Under the pieces are notes generated by a model. That model did not search any database and was not told the origin of the DNA. It worked only from the letters and a program-made list of their open reading frames with translations. The position numbers and the translations under genes were made by a program. From the NCBI GenBank assembly GCA_021613535.1, contig CP075493.1:9672001-9736000 (forward strand): 64,000 bases of DNA, given 5' to 3'. Shown here piece after piece: positions 62,834-64,000 of the stretch (position 1 is its first letter; each line of letters starts with the position of its first letter). The DNA is from Adineta vaga. Lineage: Eukaryota; Rotifera.

Positions 62834-64000
62834 CTATGCTGAAGACATCATGTCTAGATATTGAACAAGACCATCTTTATATTGCCCAGCACCCTAAAAT
62901 TAGAAAAACAAAATAGGGTAACTTATCGAGTTATTTTTCTAATCAAATTTCATGTCTGAATATTTCCTTCTAATATACTACATTACGATAGACTCAACGA
63001 ATGGAGTCATCTATCTTTCTATTTATGTAAAGTAAGAAAACTTATTCTTTACTTTATATTCAATCATTTCTGGTGGCCAATTTCTTACAGCACCCGCTAA
63101 ACGTTTGGCTGTCTCTGGTTCGTTTCTACAAACATCTTCCATTTTTGTCATATGTGTTTTAATTGTAAATAGAATTGTATTCGATTTTGGTAAGCGTCTT
63201 AATGTTTGTCGTTCAGTACGAAGATACATCAGTTCACCTGCTGTATCCTTCGTAATCAATCTTGAATCCTTTTCATCGATTGCTGTATGACAAAGTTCAT
63301 TGCCAATCTGTACTAAAGATCGATAGACAAATGATGATGTAGTATATGAAGATTAGAACATACATGTCCAATTCACACGTTGAACAGGATTTTCTACTTT
63401 AAGTTTGAGAAAATATCTGTCCATTGATGTTCGTAGTTTTTCTTGAAAAAATGGCACATGAGGCATATGAACTGATGCTAGTGGTAAGCCACATTTTGAT
63501 TTTGGTAACCATCCAGATGGAAAACAAACGGCTAATGCCTGTAAAATAAGAAGAAAAACTCTTTTTCGTTCATTTAATCATCGATTAAAATAAGAATATA
63601 AATACATTTGCATAATATGTTTCTTCATTAGCAGCTCGTTGCATAATTACAAGATCCTCTTGTACAAGTAATGAAGCTATTTCCAATGGATGTTTATGAT
63701 TTGCTTCTGTTAAATCAAATAGTTTTCCAGTAATAAGATTAGTTATTTGTGTTTTCGAATGATTTCTTTGAAACATATTTGGATATTGATATGGAAGATG
63801 TTCAATCAACATTTGTAAGGTTTCCATAGCACCAGCATATGCTTCATCTTTACATATAAATATGTCACTTCGACGATTACTATTCAATAATTTTTGTTTC
63901 AATATTAATTCTTCGCGATAATTTCGATCAATTTGTATCCATTCAAGAATATTCAAGGATTGAAGTCCTAGATTAATGAATAGAAATTTTACAAATAAAT
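62834..64000 (-). CDS. DUF3445 / haem-dependent oxidative N-demethylase-like protein (3' part)
   Basis: Partial gene; the 5' end lies beyond the right edge. Visible exons in transcript order: 63967-63606, 63538-63364, 63312-63053, 62893-62834, with introns of 51-159 nt. The family's conserved blocks are present: WIQIDRNYREELILKQKLL, HLPYQYPNMFQ, a HPLEIASLLVQEDLVIMQ segment, AVCFPSGWLPKSKCGLPLAS followed by VHMPHVPFFQ, then YLRTERQTLRRLPKSNTILF and FTIKTHM. The last exon ends QYLDMMSSA. A bacterial member (HODM alpha subunit) oxidatively demethylates dimethylamine using haem; whether this eukaryotic protein shares that chemistry is unknown. The family is best known from bacteria and fungi. 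The frame before the last intron also stays open to a stop at 63023, giving FSYFT as an alternative ending. Confidence 0.85.

Overview
This window is nuclear DNA of a small-genome animal. It is AT-rich, and nearly every gene is split by very short introns (mostly about 45-75 nt, GT-AG). The gene set is metazoan: axonemal outer-arm dynein, ceramide transfer protein, SLC26 transporter, Neuralized and a REJ/PLAT polycystin. Compact introns, splice acceptors sitting just before start codons, a TGTGGG-like G-rich tract and a possible fungal- or bacterial-type gene fit a bdelloid rotifer (Adineta/Rotaria type). That organism call is inference, not proof.

Layout. 1-31.4 kb is gene-dense and mostly conserved housekeeping: GTPBP1/2-type GTPase (+), PRIM2 (+), PTAR1 (-), Neuralized-type E3 ligase (-), symplekin (+), CCT zeta (+), a predicted small neuropeptide precursor (+), ethanolaminephosphotransferase (-), CERT (+), SLC26 transporter (+) and a SAPS-domain PP6 regulatory subunit (-). 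32.9-49.6 kb is one very large gene for an outer-arm axonemal dynein beta heavy chain of the DNAH9/11/17 type. 50.7-62.3 kb is a 30-exon polycystin-1-like gene with an unusual extracellular part: two NHL beta-propeller modules joined by Ser/Thr linkers, then REJ, GPS, PLAT and the multi-pass polycystin region. By my reading it carries a 1-nt frameshift and an in-frame TGA, both near the start of the channel half, so this copy may be a decaying or mis-assembled paralogue. The right edge holds the 3' part of a DUF3445 (haem-dependent oxidative N-demethylase-like) gene on the minus strand, a horizontal-transfer candidate.

Genes working together: the dynein is ciliary, and polycystins often act in cilia or at the cell surface. 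CERT and ethanolaminephosphotransferase both serve sphingolipid/phospholipid metabolism at ER and Golgi. Otherwise neighbours look functionally unrelated. Two same-strand pairs (Neuralized/PTAR1 and symplekin/CCT6) are tightly spaced, with a splice acceptor just before the downstream ATG, which suggests spliced-leader trans-splicing and possibly operons.

Exon limits were read by eye from splice consensus plus remembered family conservation. No alignment or search was run. No tRNA, rRNA, CRISPR array or intact transposon was seen.
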